A stretch of 64,000 bases of DNA from Lota lota (Eukaryota; Chordata; Actinopteri; Gadiformes; Lotidae): positions 2,690,389 to 2,754,388 of the forward strand of contig JACYXH010000429.1 in NCBI GenBank assembly GCA_026745465.1. The letters are read 5' to 3'. Position 1 is the first letter of the stretch. Each line of letters starts with the position of its first letter. The notes under the pieces were generated by a model, which had not been told where the DNA came from, did not search any database, and saw nothing but the letters and a program-made list of their open reading frames with translations. The position numbers and the translations under genes are program-made. Positions 1 to 17,354 of the stretch are shown one piece after another.

Positions 1-273
1 AAATTACCTTCACATTCAGAAGAATGCACTGCTAAATAGACAAACATGACACCATTACTGAGTATGAAAAATTGTCCATTATTTACTGAATTATATGATA
101 TCAGGAAAAAAGAGAAAAAGAAAAAGTTATGCAAAATAAATATTGAAGGTAATTTACTCACATCTGACAATACATTCATATAAATTAGCACAATATGTTA
201 TATAATATGATATATTATGACACACACTATATTATTTGTTTCTGTTGTAACATTACAAAACTATGCACTTTAC

Positions 274-653
274 TTAAAGGGCCAGTGAACCCAAAACCTT
301 ATTATTATTACTTTTTTTATGTGGTAATATGCCATTTATGATCATTAAAGTAGAAATCTATGCCATTTGAGCAGCGTACGTCTGCGTCCGAGGGAGGGTT
401 AAGCTTCTTGGACACTTATAGTACAACGCCACGGTGTGTGAAGCATTTACATAGGTCTTACATTATCATATATAAACATATATGACATATATATCATATA
501 TAAACTCATTATAACGCACATACACAATAAGGGCACAAAAAAAGTATCACAAAGTTGCCCTCTCCTTCCTTAGAACGCTCAGCCCAAAATATTATTTTTC
601 AAAATCTCAGTGTTCTGATTTGAGTTGAAAGAGGGGGTTCACTTGCACTTCAA
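274..653. mobile_element. Possible short TIR element
   Basis: TTAAAGGGCCAGTGAACCC at 274-292 matches the reverse complement of 635-653 at 16 of 19 positions. A TTAA forms the left edge, while the right edge is only TTCAA-like. This fits a degenerate MITE of 380 bp, but the end match could be partly chance. Confidence 0.45.
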
Positions 654-1294
654 TCAGTTAAAATTTTTCATGCTTTGTGAAAGTATCCATTTTCCATTAG
701 AGTCATCAATGGACATTTGAGAGAGGAGAAAGTAAATAAGGAATTGAAAGGAAATAAGCATAACTTCTAAACCTGATACAAAAGGAAAAAATAAAACTAA
801 ACCGTCATGTCATGCCAAAATCAATTTGGCATCAGCGTTGGATTTTTTATTTTTTATCCAACAATGAGAAAGGTGTTGGCCTCTTTGTAATGGAGCTTAA
901 GAGAAATATTCATTGAAAGCAGATGATTCAGCGGGATAAGATAATCGCCTATATGGACAAAGCTATCTGCTACACAGAGGAAGACAAGGCTGATCCCGCC
1001 TCCAATTAACATCTATACATCTGCGAGGATCGACCTCTGCTACTCAGACACTCGTGTTTCTCTTGCCTCTATTGGCTATTTATATTTATATGTATGAGGC
1101 TTAAACCATTAGCCGAGTCTGGCCAATGTGTTGTGTCTGAAAGGTGGGCTGGTACTACTGAATGAAGTGTGGCTGATTCTTAATCCTCCGCTGCAATGTG
1201 GTGGATTATGGGTCACAAAAATCAACAAAAACCAAAGAAATCCAAACATAAACAAATATTACAACTAGCATCATCAGGTTTGGTGGACTGGAGT

Positions 1295-1314
1295 GGGGGG
1301 GGGGGGGGGGGGGG
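1295..1314 (+). repeat. Homopolymer G20
   Basis: Twenty consecutive G on the plus strand, 40 bp before a TG tract (1354-1382). Confidence 0.97.
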
Positions 1315-1350
1315 TCACATGAGTGCGTAAACTGATTGCCAAGACACCGA

Positions 1351-1386
<36 letters not shown>

Positions 1387-1689
1387 GGTGGGAGGGAGGG
1401 TTCACTATGCGGGGCAAAGAACTGTGCACAATGGCAGCAGGTGTGCCAGGGATAGCCAATATTTGCTCTGCGGATTCTATTGCCCCAAACACAAGGAAAT
1501 GGGGTTCACTGTTGCCTAATAAATGGCTCTGTTACAGACACAAAAACTCATGACTGCCTACTGCAACATAAACCTCACCCAATCCCTCTTCTTCTCTCCC
1601 TGCAAATCTCTTTAGTGTGGGACAATTGACCAGATGCCTCTCGGCAACATGTGTCATTGTAGAGGTCAAACCGGGACCTCCCCCCTGTG

Positions 1690-1784
1690 GGTGTTTGTGT
1701 GTGTAGGTGGGTGTGTGGGTGTGTGTGTGTGAGAGAAAAATGCATGTGTAGTTGCAAGTGTGTGGGTATTGTTTTGTGTGTGTG

Positions 1785-1850
<66 letters not shown>

Positions 1851-1856
1851 TGCCTG
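1690..1856 (+). repeat. TG-rich compound microsatellite
   Basis: Interrupted TG/GGTG sequence with the longest pure TG run at about 1789-1846. Confidence 0.95.
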
Positions 1857-2906
1857 TGTGGGAGTCTATTTAAGCCAGACAGACAGGCAACCAAAAGCCA
1901 CAACTTATGTCACACTCCCAACTTTGTTTCTCTCTCTGAATGTGGCAGTGAAAAAGTTTTTATTTGTATTTTTTTGTTTACTCGATCGATTGTCCCGGAC
2001 AAGATAGCATGCAGCAAAATTCCTGCCTGAGTAAGATAGCGAGGATTCGTCCACCATAATAACAAAGAAAAAACACAGACCGAGATATAAGGAATATATC
2101 TACTCATTACATCTAGAATAGATCTAGTCCTTGGCTGCCAAAAGTACGAATGATAAAGGCTTATGGTTCCCTGTATTTCTGAAATTTTGTTTTTCAGTTG
2201 TCTGAATGCTGGCAGCAAACTTGTGTCATATACCTACGGTGAGGCAAAACAACCAGCCGGTGAAGTGACAGAACTGTGTGGTAACAATGTAATTATGTGT
2301 CAGCATGGCTGTCCAACTCTTTGTCATCTTTCCCAGTTCCAAACCTCTCGCCTTTGTGGCGAAGCGGAATAAATGAAAGCTTAATCCGTTTAGATGGAAA
2401 ATCTATGGCGAAGGCCCTGGCTGTGTGCCGGGATTAATAAGACGCCAATGCAGATACATCAACAGGACCAGACTGTTGTTCCATCACTGCCTATCCTGAG
2501 GAAATAAATTTGCCCCGAGATGGCGAAAAAGTCTGCTTTGGCCTTGACTGTGGTGACCGACTGCGGACATGAATATAATATCGCATCTCTTTGAATGTGT
2601 CTGGTCAGATACAACACGGCACTCTAGCAGGCCTTGAATGTCAGTTTAGGAAAATATTAATAACAGTTCTACCCCACATAACTGCACAATGAGACTCCTT
2701 TGTTTTTGGATACAAAACAATACAAAAATAAAAATGTCTTCCAGCATTGTGTTTTTCAAGTGACTGAATTTTCTTTATTTTTTACTTTTTCTTTTACTTG
2801 TATTATTAAATTAGTTCAACTGTTATTTAAAAAATTTAACAAATTATATCAAAGTTAGGTCAGAAATATTATATTTAAATATTTTCTTAAAAATAAGCTC
2901 CACATA

Positions 2907-6132
<3,226 letters not shown>

Positions 6133-7138
6133 GCGTGCATGTGTGCATGTGTGCGTGTCAGACAGATAGAACTCAGATGTGAGGATGGGATAAGGTTGCA
6201 GCTGTCTGGAGCACATTGTGTTCAGGGAGGATTCTGAATAGCCGAACCCCCCACCCACCACACAGGCAGAAGAGAGCAAAGGGACGTCTCCCCAGAGTTC
6301 AGAGGGGTCACAACTAGCCCCCTCCATGTCTCAACGTTGAATAACCAGAGATTCCTGAAAGCATGGGATTATGATTCCACTGAAGCTATTTCAAGTATAG
6401 GGATGTTATCTTAGCATACAGAAATTACAATGTATGGACATTATGACATGAAGAGCAATAAATACTGATAATTGTTCATTGTTAACTGAGTGGTTTTGTC
6501 ATGACGCTGTCCATGATGTCAAAGGAAACATGTTCTGCTTCATATACAGTAGATTTGTGTACACATAGCAAATCTGAGAACGTAGTCTTTTATTCATCGT
6601 GTAAAAAGTCAGCCACAGTAATCTTCTAAATGAGCCACTTTTTTTCTTGGTGGAATTTAAATTGCTTATCCAGAAATGTGCATTGCTTATTTTTATGAAT
6701 ATACTTAAAAATGTTTGGTGATCTATAAAATCTATATCATATTTATTTACAAGTCTATAGGAGTCAACGCAGGGTGTATTCAAGTATGTTTCCAGGCCGT
6801 TTAGGAAACTATGTGGTCCCAAAATGTGTATTTTCAATGCTGTCCACATGTCAAATCTGTGTGTCTAGCCATCCCCACCCTGTCATTTCCAAATGTGGAC
6901 ATGCCACCACACTATTGGAAAGTTGATTACTTCCCGCTCTTCGCCGGCTTCAACCTCAGTGTTCGTCATCACACAGCGGTGGTACCACCGTCATCAAGTG
7001 TCCATCCACAGCACTTGTGTCAAAACGACAGGGTCATAAATCCACAATAATCAAAAGACGTAAAAAAAAAGCAAAAGGGAAAATAAAGTGGCATCTGTCA
7101 TTCACTCTGCGAGACAGCCGGCTTGATAGGGAACTATT

Positions 7139-7159
7139 CCCCCCCCCCCCCCCCCCCCC
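7139..7159 (+). repeat. Homopolymer C21
   Basis: Twenty-one consecutive C on the plus strand. Confidence 0.97.
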
Positions 7160-7468
7160 TCACCACAGGGTGCATCATGGCAGTCCAGCATGAGTGAGCA
7201 GATGGCTTTCAGTTACTATGTGACCTCGCTATATCTGTCACAAAGACCGTGTCTCGTCTCAGAAGCCCGTGTCCCTCATAGGTCTCGGCTCGGATCACCT
7301 TCTGCACGGTGAGAGGGTGAGATGGGAGCCCATCACTACTGGTATCCACGAAGACTGGAAGCCCCCTGCAGCTAATATCATTTCACCGGCCTCCGGTTCA
7401 AGGGTTGGTTCACTAGTCGGTGTGGAACTCAACTTACACTTGACTCAGGTGGCCAAAACAGTTCCATA

Positions 7469-7470
<2 letters not shown>

Positions 7471-7511
<41 letters not shown>
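7471..7511 (+). repeat. AT microsatellite, about 20 units
   Basis: Uninterrupted AT run. Confidence 0.97.
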
Positions 7512-7513
<2 letters not shown>

Positions 7514-8087
7514 CACTATCACTTAATTAAAATGTTTATGCCATTGCCTAAAAGTCTTACTATTTGTTGCCTGTGCTCTCATGTCATCGATTTAGCTCAC
7601 GTCATGACAGAGAACTGTACTATGCGACTTCAAGGGAGGAATCCCTGCTATAGGTTCATTATCAAGGTTTATTTCCTTTCCCGCTGTGTTTTCGAGTTTT
7701 TCCTGGAGGGTTTAGGATTAGCGTGTGTCCTCAAATCGGAGACTCTCACCGTGATAAAGTAGCGGTACGAATAAACTTGACATGACCTCCCTGCTGCTTT
7801 CTTAAAGCAAGTCTAGGCTTGTCTCTTCTTTTTTCTTTTTCTTTTTTCTCTGAAGGGTAAGGCTGGGGAGACCAGAACAGGTGTTTGGCGTTTGGGATCA
7901 GAGTGGCTGAGAGCTGTGGGGTTCCAGGGACCGGGTCTGACAGTTACAGTATGCTCCTCTCTCCTCCAATGCCTCCCGGGTGCCGGGCTCAGGCCATCTG
8001 TCTGGGTGATGCTGTACACCCCGGCAGCCTTGGCTGTGATGTACGCAATGTGTGATACATTTAGGACTGCCTAATGGGGGAATCGGG

Positions 8088-8120
8088 TTGGATTTGTCCA
8101 AGATATATGGACAAATCCAA
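8088..8120. repeat. Perfect 13-bp inverted repeat
   Basis: TTGGATTTGTCCA pairs with TGGACAAATCCAA around the loop AGATATA. Confidence 0.85.
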
Positions 8121-8284
8121 AACCATATCAATTTTCACATACATATATATATATATACATATAGATAGCTTTGTTTTTTACTATTATTATTCTTTTACTA
8201 ACATGTTTGACTATTGTTTAACAGTTCATTGTGTCTGATATGAGTCTGGGCAAGCTTATGTTTCATTAAGAAGCCATGTTTTAT

Positions 8285-8465
8285 TATAAAGAAGCCAATA
8301 TTTAGCAAATGCCTTCTCCCGAAGCGACTTATCATGAATACAGATACAACTCATTAAGATACAGATACAACTCATCTTGCTCAAGGATGACTACAGGCAG
8401 AGCATTGGGGATTGAACACAGTGGCAGGGACTACCTAACCATTACATTATCCACTCATAACGACC
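8285..8465. repeat. Interspersed teleost repeat remnant
   Basis: Motifs such as AAGCGACTTATCATG, CTCATCTTGCTCAAGGATGA, GGGGATTGAACACA and CTAACCATTACATTATCC appear in the order seen in a widespread fish repeat that I recognise from memory. A 20-bp segment (GATACAACTCATTAAGATACA) is partly duplicated. I cannot name the family with confidence. Confidence 0.5.
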
Positions 8466-8539
8466 TAATTGTCTTCGCCAAGTATCTATCAATATCAATC
8501 ACTGATGTTGAATAGTAATGTACATTCAGATATCTTCCT

Positions 8540-8760
8540 TAGTTTCTCTTGCCTATGGCTTCCAGTTAAATTCATGTACAAATGCATGGGTCTAGTCAGA
8601 ACTAGCACTAAGCTAACACATATATCACCTCATGAGGCCCAAGGTCATATTAAAACATGGCCCCCACTGGGTGCACTGTTCCCCCGCTGCTCCCACACCT
8701 GGAAGCAGCCATTGGAGCTGTGCTGTCTAGACTAATAGGCAGACCCAAGCTGAGCCAGCA
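8540..8760 (+). pseudogene. Possible LINE reverse-transcriptase 3' fragment
   Basis: One frame reads CLWLPVKFMYKCMGLV, similar to the WLPVKFRI...KALN segment found near the C-terminus of many fish LINE reverse transcriptases. The similarity is short and the frame decays quickly, so this is a weak call. Confidence 0.3.
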
Positions 8761-11700
8761 TGGAGGTAAACGCCACTCTGCTGTTTCCATGGACGAGCCA
8801 ATACTATCACAAGGAAGGCTAATGTCAGAGCAGGAAAAAAAACAACAACAGTGACACTGACGGATCATGTGCCACTGCATGGTTTCTTCGTCAATAGGAG
8901 GCTAAAAGTGGGTTTTAGACTAGCAGTCAGGGGATCTAATAAGTCTAAATCATCCAGGCCAGTGACTTCCATGCTCTTCCAACACCCACCCTCTCTCCTT
9001 TCCCCTTGCAGACCCAATGCTGTGGGATCAATTTAGAGGCAGTGTAATTGCCTTGAAACTGTTGTAGTATCATTAGACCAGAGTCCTAGATGGCATTTGC
9101 GGGGGAATTAAAGGGCAGAGCTAACAGCTTCTCCATAGCTCTAAAGGTTAGTTTTAATCACCCAATGAGGAATAATCCCCTACCTACCCAACTCCTAAGA
9201 CGGGGTCCCTAGCTACTTTTATTTAGACAAGCTTTCCAAATCCCCCATGCAACTATATTGAGTCTCTTAGGTTACTAATTAAGTGGTGGGTTTGTTAGTT
9301 ACATGGGCCGGACTCTGACCTTTGACTCTGTATGTTATGCTACCACAGCGACCCTAATGAGGAAGCTAGCAACTGGACTCAAGACGGAAGATGAGGTCAC
9401 GGAAACTTTGGCATATGCACAGAAAACGATTGCTGAAACAAACTCGATTTACAGTTCCCGATGTTTCCTTTGGAATAACACTGTTACTGCCTTAATTATA
9501 TATGATGAGAAATCATTGTATTTATTTATTTATACATCCATTTTTTTTTAAGCGAGGCTTTCATTTTATTACGATTGTTTTAATGGCTGCGTAGCATATT
9601 GAGCAGGACATGAACTGTTGGAAAAACAATTCAGGAAAAAGACGCAATACATGCATTTGCAGGCAGCTGTAAATGAATGTATTAATCAGTATGCACAATT
9701 TCTACTGGTGGGTAACTGGTGGGCACATGTAATAATATAATAGACAGCGTGATAGACAATCTAGAAATAGTCACAATCAATTCAGGGCCCTCTACCAATT
9801 TGTGAGACATGTTCTATAAGATGACGGGGAATGCACAAACACGCACGCATGCCCGCGCACACACACTAAATTCAACATTTACTATCTAGGTCAAAGGTCC
9901 ATTAACATTTTAAGTCAAGTCGTGAGCTCTGCCATGGAGGAACAGCAGGAACAATTCAAATGGAATACCCACAGGGCACTGGTGTACCTGCACCGGTGGA
10001 CACTTCAAAGCAGTGTGTCTGAGTTGGAAATAGACGCACACATGCACATGTGAATAGCAAGCTGTGCATAGCTGCTTTGGCACTGATTTCCTGCATGCAT
10101 ACATATTCAGCATTGCATCAACACTACACTAATAGCAGCTTAAAGCCCTCATGCATCTCTGTGTGTGCATCAAGGACACAAACACACACACACACACAAA
10201 CACACACCTATACCTATCTTGTTACTTATTATTATTTATTATTACTTACTTTGTTATTGTTCTTGTATTGATGCTGCTATGTGACTGTTGAGGATCCAAG
10301 CCTAAGAATTTTACTCTTGCGTACTTGTACGTTAAGATGTAATAAAAGCAACTCTGATTCTGATTCTATATCATATCACACATACACCTATATCATATCA
10401 TATATTTATATTTTATTTATATATTTTTTCTCCATTCCCTGTGGAGAATGATCCCTACTCCTCGACATCCACAATCACATCAAAACATACCACACGTCAC
10501 ACATGAGGCTAGCCTGAGAAATGGCTAAGAAGAGGTCACGAAGGGCCTTGTTTTGCTGCCAATGGTCAGATTTGATTTGATGAAAAATGACACTATGGAT
10601 CTCACCGGCAGTTATATCCAATGGCCCTGGCCTTCTATAGCCTCCTTGACCATCCCCGTCTGGCAGATAGCCAGACAATTACAAGAAGAAAAACATGCTT
10701 TCCAAGGAAGTATTTTATAGGTAGTGCATTGTGTCTGCTTTAACTATTTTCTTCTCCCCATGATGCCTTTCCTGTATCCTTTGAAAGAGCAATCCATAAC
10801 TGAAAGGCATTTTTATTTTCCCCAACAGCTTGGGCCTGAGGAGTTGTGTCTGGAGGACGGCAACACACAAGTCTGATGAAATATCCTCTGAGGGGAGACT
10901 CTATTGATCACTCGGCGGAACTGCATGTAAGTCTTGTTTGTATGCCAGCCTCAGAGACAGAGGCACGGACAGATTGCTGCTCGATTGATACAAGTGTCCA
11001 GACTGATTGCCTGTCACGGTATTCACAAAGGGGCGCTGGAGTGAGGAGAAGCAGGAGTAGGAGTGGGTGAGGAGCACACCAAAACAAACACATATTCCCA
11101 TATAGGTACACACTCACACGCACAGGTGCACACACAATATGGTGTAACCTATCCCAGCGGCTGCAGAGTAACCCACTCAAAAACATTTGGCTATGTGTCT
11201 GAACAGTATGCTGTGACACTGGAGCACCATTCATGAACTATTTGATCTTAAGCGCTAAGAGTAGAAAGCTTGTTTTGTTCTCCTGCATTGAACCGAGTAA
11301 GTGAGATGAAAAGAGACTGATTGAAGTAACCCTAAACAGAGCTGACGTGAAACTAAATCATTTCAATGTGTTTTACAAAAACCAGTGTATTAAAGTACAG
11401 CACACTGTAGATGTAGGAATGGTTTTGATTGTCTGCTTCATGAGGATTAATGGGATAGCATATTATAGACAATACAGTATGTATGATGCACTGTTAAACA
11501 CAGCATGCCAATCTGGGGTAAATTAGCTCATAAGTTTACCTTGCCAACATAAATCTGCCAAGTAAGTGAGCCATGCCAATATGTATTCTTGGTGTGCACC
11601 TTGACCTCCCATATTATCCAAATCTTTAATACCTGCTTTAGTCGTTGCCAACATAAATATATGTCGGCTGCTGATAGGTGTAACTGCCAGGTGTGGGGTG

Positions 11701-12940
11701 GGAAGTGTTCTCGCTGACCATCTACCTGCCAACTAGGAGATAGACAGTTGTGCTTGTTTAGCCGTGACAGATGTTGATAAATTAGAAAAAATGTGGCCCC
11801 TTCCTCTTGCATCTGATTGGACATAAAAGCCACGGGTTCCTGTCACTCAAGAACCTTCCTTTCTGGATCGCTCTGCACCACTTTGTTCAACAAATATGTA
11901 ACAGGGTGTTATAGGATTTGAATCAAATTCCAAGACCAAAATAATCAGTGGGTACTGAAATAAAAAAGCCATGTTTTATTTTATTTTTGTGTGATAAAAG
12001 GTGAACTATTTCTGGTATGACTAAACATTTAAATTGAGGTGGTGACGGTGGAAAACAATCAAATTTGAAAAAAGAAGTGGAGTCAAGCTGAGTGAGTAAT
12101 ACTCATAGTGAAAGGTTAATATAGTCTCATTAAAATGAACCTGTTTGTTATGAACTAGGCTATCTACATTATGCCTAATATTTAACCGACAAAACAATCT
12201 ACTGGAAACTTCACTCCCACACATGTGTATGTGTGTGTGTGTTGTAGTGGAGGAACATACACAAACACATGTTTGTTTTTGCCTAGTTTGGTCTGTATAT
12301 TTATATTTTTATGTGTGTGTGTGTGTAGCGGTGAACACGAGTGGGTGCATGCATATGTGTGTTTCTCAGAAAGCCTCAGAAGAAGATGTAGAAGAGTTAG
12401 CATGAGCAACACAGGTTTGCCTTGGCCTAACTCTGTAGAACTGACGGTATGTCCTTCTATACATCATTCTAAACATCATCCCTGTAACGTCTCTCACAGA
12501 ATAAGGCAAGATAATAGAGTGATAGAAAAAGCCACGCAAATGGCTAAAATGTATGAAACATACACAGATGAACACAGATACATGTGGGGGATTTGCAAAG
12601 AATATATACATAGAAACACATGAAAGATATATTAAATGTCATATATGACCATGCCTTATTCAGTTTTGCATGACTATGAATGACGCGATAGACATTGTAT
12701 GATTAAAAAATGAATAATAATACAATTAATGAACGGACGAGGACCCGATCTTCTGGGTTCATCTATTGTCCGCCGCGCTATGGTCGCAACGCACCCCATT
12801 CTGTCATCATCCTCCATTGCTAATTAGAAAAGATAGTGAATAGAGGATAAGAAAAGCGTGTGTCTTTCTCTTCTTTTCTGTATCCGTTTAATTTCCAACC
12901 TCCGTGGTTCTCTCTTTTTTTTTCTTTTTTTTTGCTGCCA
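8761..12940. other. Intronic stretch, no gene seen
   Basis: It contains short CA/TG runs (10176-10208, 12226-12242, 12313-12327) and a possible retroposon tail at 10.3 kb; otherwise unremarkable. Confidence 0.55.
10270..10368 (+). repeat. Possible LINE/SINE 3' tail
   Basis: The stretch ends with AATAAAAGCAACTCTGATTC followed by another TGATTCT. Tandem (TCTGATTC)-type ends after AATAAA are typical of several fish retroposons. No body was identified upstream. Confidence 0.35.
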
Positions 12941-15120
12941 TTGTAATTGCCTTCATTAAATAATGAAGGTCATCAGTACTGTGCCCTAACTAGCGGTGTA
13001 GGTTCCTGACGGAGGCAGAGCGGAGACCACACTCTACAGTCTTAATTATCACCGGGGTGCACGTTCACGTTTCGCACGACATGCGTGCACCACATTGATT
13101 TCTGATGGAGGGGGGGACAAAAGCAGACAAACAACATGTGTCACAGCGACGGTATGCGTCTAATATCTTCCTTATTAACAGGAACACAATTAATAATTGT
13201 TGTTTCTTATTAGTGATCTGAGCTGATAACAGATTGCATCCCAATCGGGATTCCCACCGGAAAACTCTAGTAGCCGTGTAGGGAAACTAATCACCTGCAC
13301 ACTTGGACTTCTGTGTGGCATGTCCTTGATAGGTGAGAGAAGGGAGGTGTTTTCTGAGATATGAGATCATAACATTGGCTAGAAGGGGCCATTTTTTTTT
13401 TGTCGTTTTGAATATGAGTCAATTAAACATTAGAGTGTGTTATGCATAGGTCAATGCAGAACATATCTCACTTCAAATAGTTGTAATTCTATATTTATTC
13501 GGTGAGCAAGAGACCCAGCTAGTTACACTAGTGAAGGGCAAAGAGATGAAATGCCTAACTCTGTGTTTGTAAGCCTCGTGCCTACCAACTTTGTGTTTGC
13601 CTCTGAGAATGCTGGGTAATTTCATCTATGAAAGGCCCATATTTACCCTGTCTGGTCATTTACTTCCAATGATCACTTGGGGTTTTGAACAGGAGGCAAG
13701 AAAGGACGAGATGAGGGGAGGGGAAGCGTAGGACGAAAAACCAATTTTCTGCTGTGCATGTTTGCTTCCCAAGGTAGGGAATCATGTCCATCTCCCAACA
13801 CCTTCAACTTGGCAGGTAGAAGGAAAAAAAGCTGAATTTGTTCGGAGATGATACCATGGGCTGACCAGCAACAAGAAAGAAAAAGGGGGAAAAAATATAT
13901 TTTTTAAAGAATCAAATATAAATACAATTATAATAATCCAAAACAAAACTGAAAACGAGAATTCAAAGAGTAACGGAAGGAATACTATATGTGTGAAGAG
14001 AAGATCAGATGGAGGTGAAGGAAAATTATTGAGAAACTAACTGTTTATATGAAACAAAAAACTAACCAAAAGGAGAAAATAAAACCTTTACAAACAAAAA
14101 GACGGAAATGTTCTGTCTGCTCGTCTTTCTCTCTTTTCTTCTAACATGAGAGCTTGAAGGACCCCACCGGGCAAACAAAACCCAGCCTTGCCTCCCTTTA
14201 CCCGGGAGAGAAGGTCCACCTATCCACCTGATCAACAATGATCAGGTGGTTCAGCTTGATGCAGGGAAAGGTTAGCGCTCATTTCCTGGTAACACAATGG
14301 GAGATTCAGAGGGAGATTAAATACCAGAAAACACAAATATATCCCCCTTTGGTGGTGAGACAAAAATATTTCACCATATTAAATAAGTGAATCGAGGTAG
14401 AAAAATAAAATAAAATGATGTTGCCAATATTGCATCACATGTGGCATTGATGATTTTTATGCTGTACTATCGCGTTATTATTGAGTCAAAGTTGTGGCTA
14501 ACATCACTTGTTAAGGTGCCAAATCATATCATTATATATTTGCCATGAAATCCAATGCCATGAAAAAACGAAATCATTACATAAATTAAGAATACGGATT
14601 GCATATCCATATGAACATGTTTAAATCAACTGAATTAATTTACCTGGCACACATAAAAGATCACATACAAATGTGTTTCACGTAATGTCTAAAAATAGCT
14701 TGCTAATGTATTGATTTCAATGGGATGTAAGCGTTGTACGTTGGGGACCATGTGTACCTGCTACCTGTTAGTGCCCACCTGCACACATAAAGCAACAGAG
14801 TGAGAATCCCATTGCCAAATGCATTTAATTTTCTCAATGAAATCCAACACTACACTCACAATCTCTCACATACACAAGGTCCTGAGGGGGGGAGAAACAG
14901 GGCTTTTACTGGTCCTGACACAAGCCATTAACGGAGGAAGGCCAGGCTTACTGTGGCTCTGAAATACTGTACTGAGACTCCTCAGTCTTGTGAGGATGAA
15001 TAGTTTTAGGGCCCCTTTCGGAGGAAAAATAACAGTTTGCATTGATTTAGTTTAAATATCTAGAGAGGGGCTTCTTGCCATATTATGATAGGTTTTTTAA
15101 ACTGTAACTCATACTTGTCA

Positions 15121-15123
<3 letters not shown>
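12941..15123. other. Intronic stretch with candidate noncoding element
   Basis: 12945-13300 has a 9-bp palindrome (CCTTCATTA-AA-TAATGAAGG), ACAATTAATAATTGTTG and other homeodomain/SOX-like words in repeat-free sequence. This could be a conserved enhancer-like element, but only sequence comparison would tell. The remainder shows nothing. Confidence 0.35.
14224..14249. repeat. Perfect 11-bp inverted repeat
   Basis: CCACCTGATCA pairs with TGATCAGGTGG around the loop ACAA. The stem also contains an E-box-like CACCTG. Confidence 0.85.

Positions 15124-15162
<39 letters not shown>
15124..15162 (+). repeat. CA microsatellite
   Basis: About 19 CA units, then irregular CGCACATG sequence to 15210. 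Confidence 0.96.
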
Positions 15163-15168
<6 letters not shown>

Positions 15169-16139
15169 TGCGCACACATGCATGTGCAGACGCACACAAA
15201 CACACATACATGTACCACACTCAAATTGCATGATGTATGTTGTGATTCTAAAGCTGTATATATTAGTAAGTGGTAGTATGGTGTCAATGGTTATGACTTA
15301 CACACAAAACTATGTTGATGCTCTCAAGGGGAAGTCTATCTCTAGAAGCCAATGATTAAAATTTCAAAGAGAATTTTCCATGCCGTCTCCTGTATCACAG
15401 TGCCCCCTACTGGTAACATAATCTCCTTAATAGCAGCTGAACAATACAGGCTTTTAATTAGCCAACTATTGTCATATTATTTAAATTGAATACCTCTTGA
15501 AACAGTGTAATGTAAACATATTAATAATTTTCTTAATACATTGTTCAGGAACATATACAAATAAGATTTGAGAGTTGTAAAAGTTATTTCAGACTACAAT
15601 AAAGTGTTCAACTTCACCCTCTAAGAAAAATAAATTAAATTACAGTAAATAATGTTGGTTTTTATATATATATATATACACATATAATTAGAACTGTGAT
15701 TACTATAGCTACATTAGGTGTATTGGGTAACATTTTCAGTGGACAATCCACAAGAAGACTCTTACACACTTAATATGATAGTCCATGGGAACAACACACA
15801 ATGACATGCAGACAGCATGAACAATCTCAATCTTGAGACACCGTCGTTGCTGAGATGTCCTTATGCTCTGCCACTCTTTGACGATACAGTTCATGTGGTT
15901 CTATTTCCGAAGTCTTCATCGTACTATCGATGCCTCCTGGGTAGTGCGTGTTCTTCACATGTCAGCAGGGTTAAACATTTACTTTTAGAATGTTTGCACA
16001 CTTTAAAGAATAATTCTACCTTATATATCCACCATTGTCTGGTGGCAGGTGTTCATTTCAGACCTTGAGTGTCAATGGTTGCAAACTATTCTTCTCTGGT
16101 AATGCACTTCCACTTGGTATAATGCCATTATATGGTATG

Positions 16140-16140
<1 letters not shown>

Positions 16141-16186
<46 letters not shown>
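16141..16186 (+). repeat. AT microsatellite, 23 units
   Basis: Uninterrupted TA run. Confidence 0.97.
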
Positions 16187-16190
<4 letters not shown>

Positions 16191-17299
16191 CAGTATATAT
16201 ATTGTGCCTGCATATTTTACTCACCCACTCCATACATCCATCCCCTATATTGCGGAGAGAGTGAGGACTCACCATAAGGGACCTGAGTCACCAGCTTGTG
16301 CTAACAATCGATAATGGATCAAGAGGTTGCGACCTTTCCCTATATGATAGTGCCTCAGCTCAGCAGGACCATGTGCCGTCGAACCGACATCCCACTCCTA
16401 CTATTTGCTGTATGTGTTTTTATTTTATTTATATTTTATTGTATTTGTGTTTTCTCAGCATTGTTCTACAAAACAGTTTTGCTTCTCATGGTCACTGTCT
16501 TGTTTGTTTGATAGCAAATATAAATGATTTCATGGAACTTGCACAACACTCTAGCCCTCCCCTGTTGACTGACGCATCTAGAACACGTATGGGATGTTAC
16601 AGCGGGTGAAAATCCCAAATATAAATGCATGCTATTTAATGTCGTACTTTAGAGTTTGGGGATTAACCGTGTTCTATTGTTAATCGGTGAAAAGAAAAGG
16701 TGTGTTGTAAAGGGCCGATTGTTAGAGCTCAAGAGCCAGCATGATCAATGAGGTATCACAGCAAGGAGATAGCAGCGTAATGTCTTAATGTCATCAGTGA
16801 GGGAAGCATATGCAGAGATCTCACTGTGCGCCTCGCGACCCCTCTGATTAGACGGGAACAGCGGCCGCTGGATGCGCATCTCCTCGCGGCGGAGGAATAG
16901 TTTCATTTTCCTTAGTGGCAGTAAAAGCCTCCGCTGGTGTGCTTATCCCATTCATCTCCAATCCTCCATTAATTCTTCCTCCAAACCCTGGCGTTACGCC
17001 GTCCCTCTGCCCCTTGTTTGATGCCCATTTTTCATGATATAATGCTTGTCCTCTCTAGCTGTAATACACACACACACACACACTTGTCCTCACTCTTTCT
17101 GCATACAGATAGCATACACTCAATAACACATATTCCTTGTCCCCTGTGTGTGCACAAAGCACATCTGGTGGCAGACGTTGCTATGGCAACTCTGATTTAA
17201 CACCAGCACCAGTGGATGAAAGTGTGAGGCTGTGTGCATTTTCCACTGTATGCCTGTGCTCTTATGTGTATATTTCTATGTGTGTAGATTTGTGTGCAT

Positions 17300-17354
17300 G
17301 TGGTGCATGTGTGTGTGTGTGTGTGTGTGGGTGGGTGGGTGGGTGGGTGGGTGT
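17300..17354 (+). repeat. TG then GGTG tandem repeat
   Basis: TG units change into about six GGTG units (GGGTGGGTGGGTGGGTGGGT), giving a four-G-run motif able to form a quadruplex. Confidence 0.9.

Larger units (their letters stand above)
6151..8087. other. Intronic stretch, no gene seen
   Basis: Only the C21 and AT tracts stand out. A short open stretch on the minus strand near 7310-7230 follows a CAG but does not fit formin phase or sequence. Confidence 0.55.

Noticed and set aside
7230..7310. Minus-strand open stretch after a CTCACCGTGCAG acceptor-like sequence
   Set aside because: The phase needed after the FH2 exon gives an early stop, and no frame resembles FH2.
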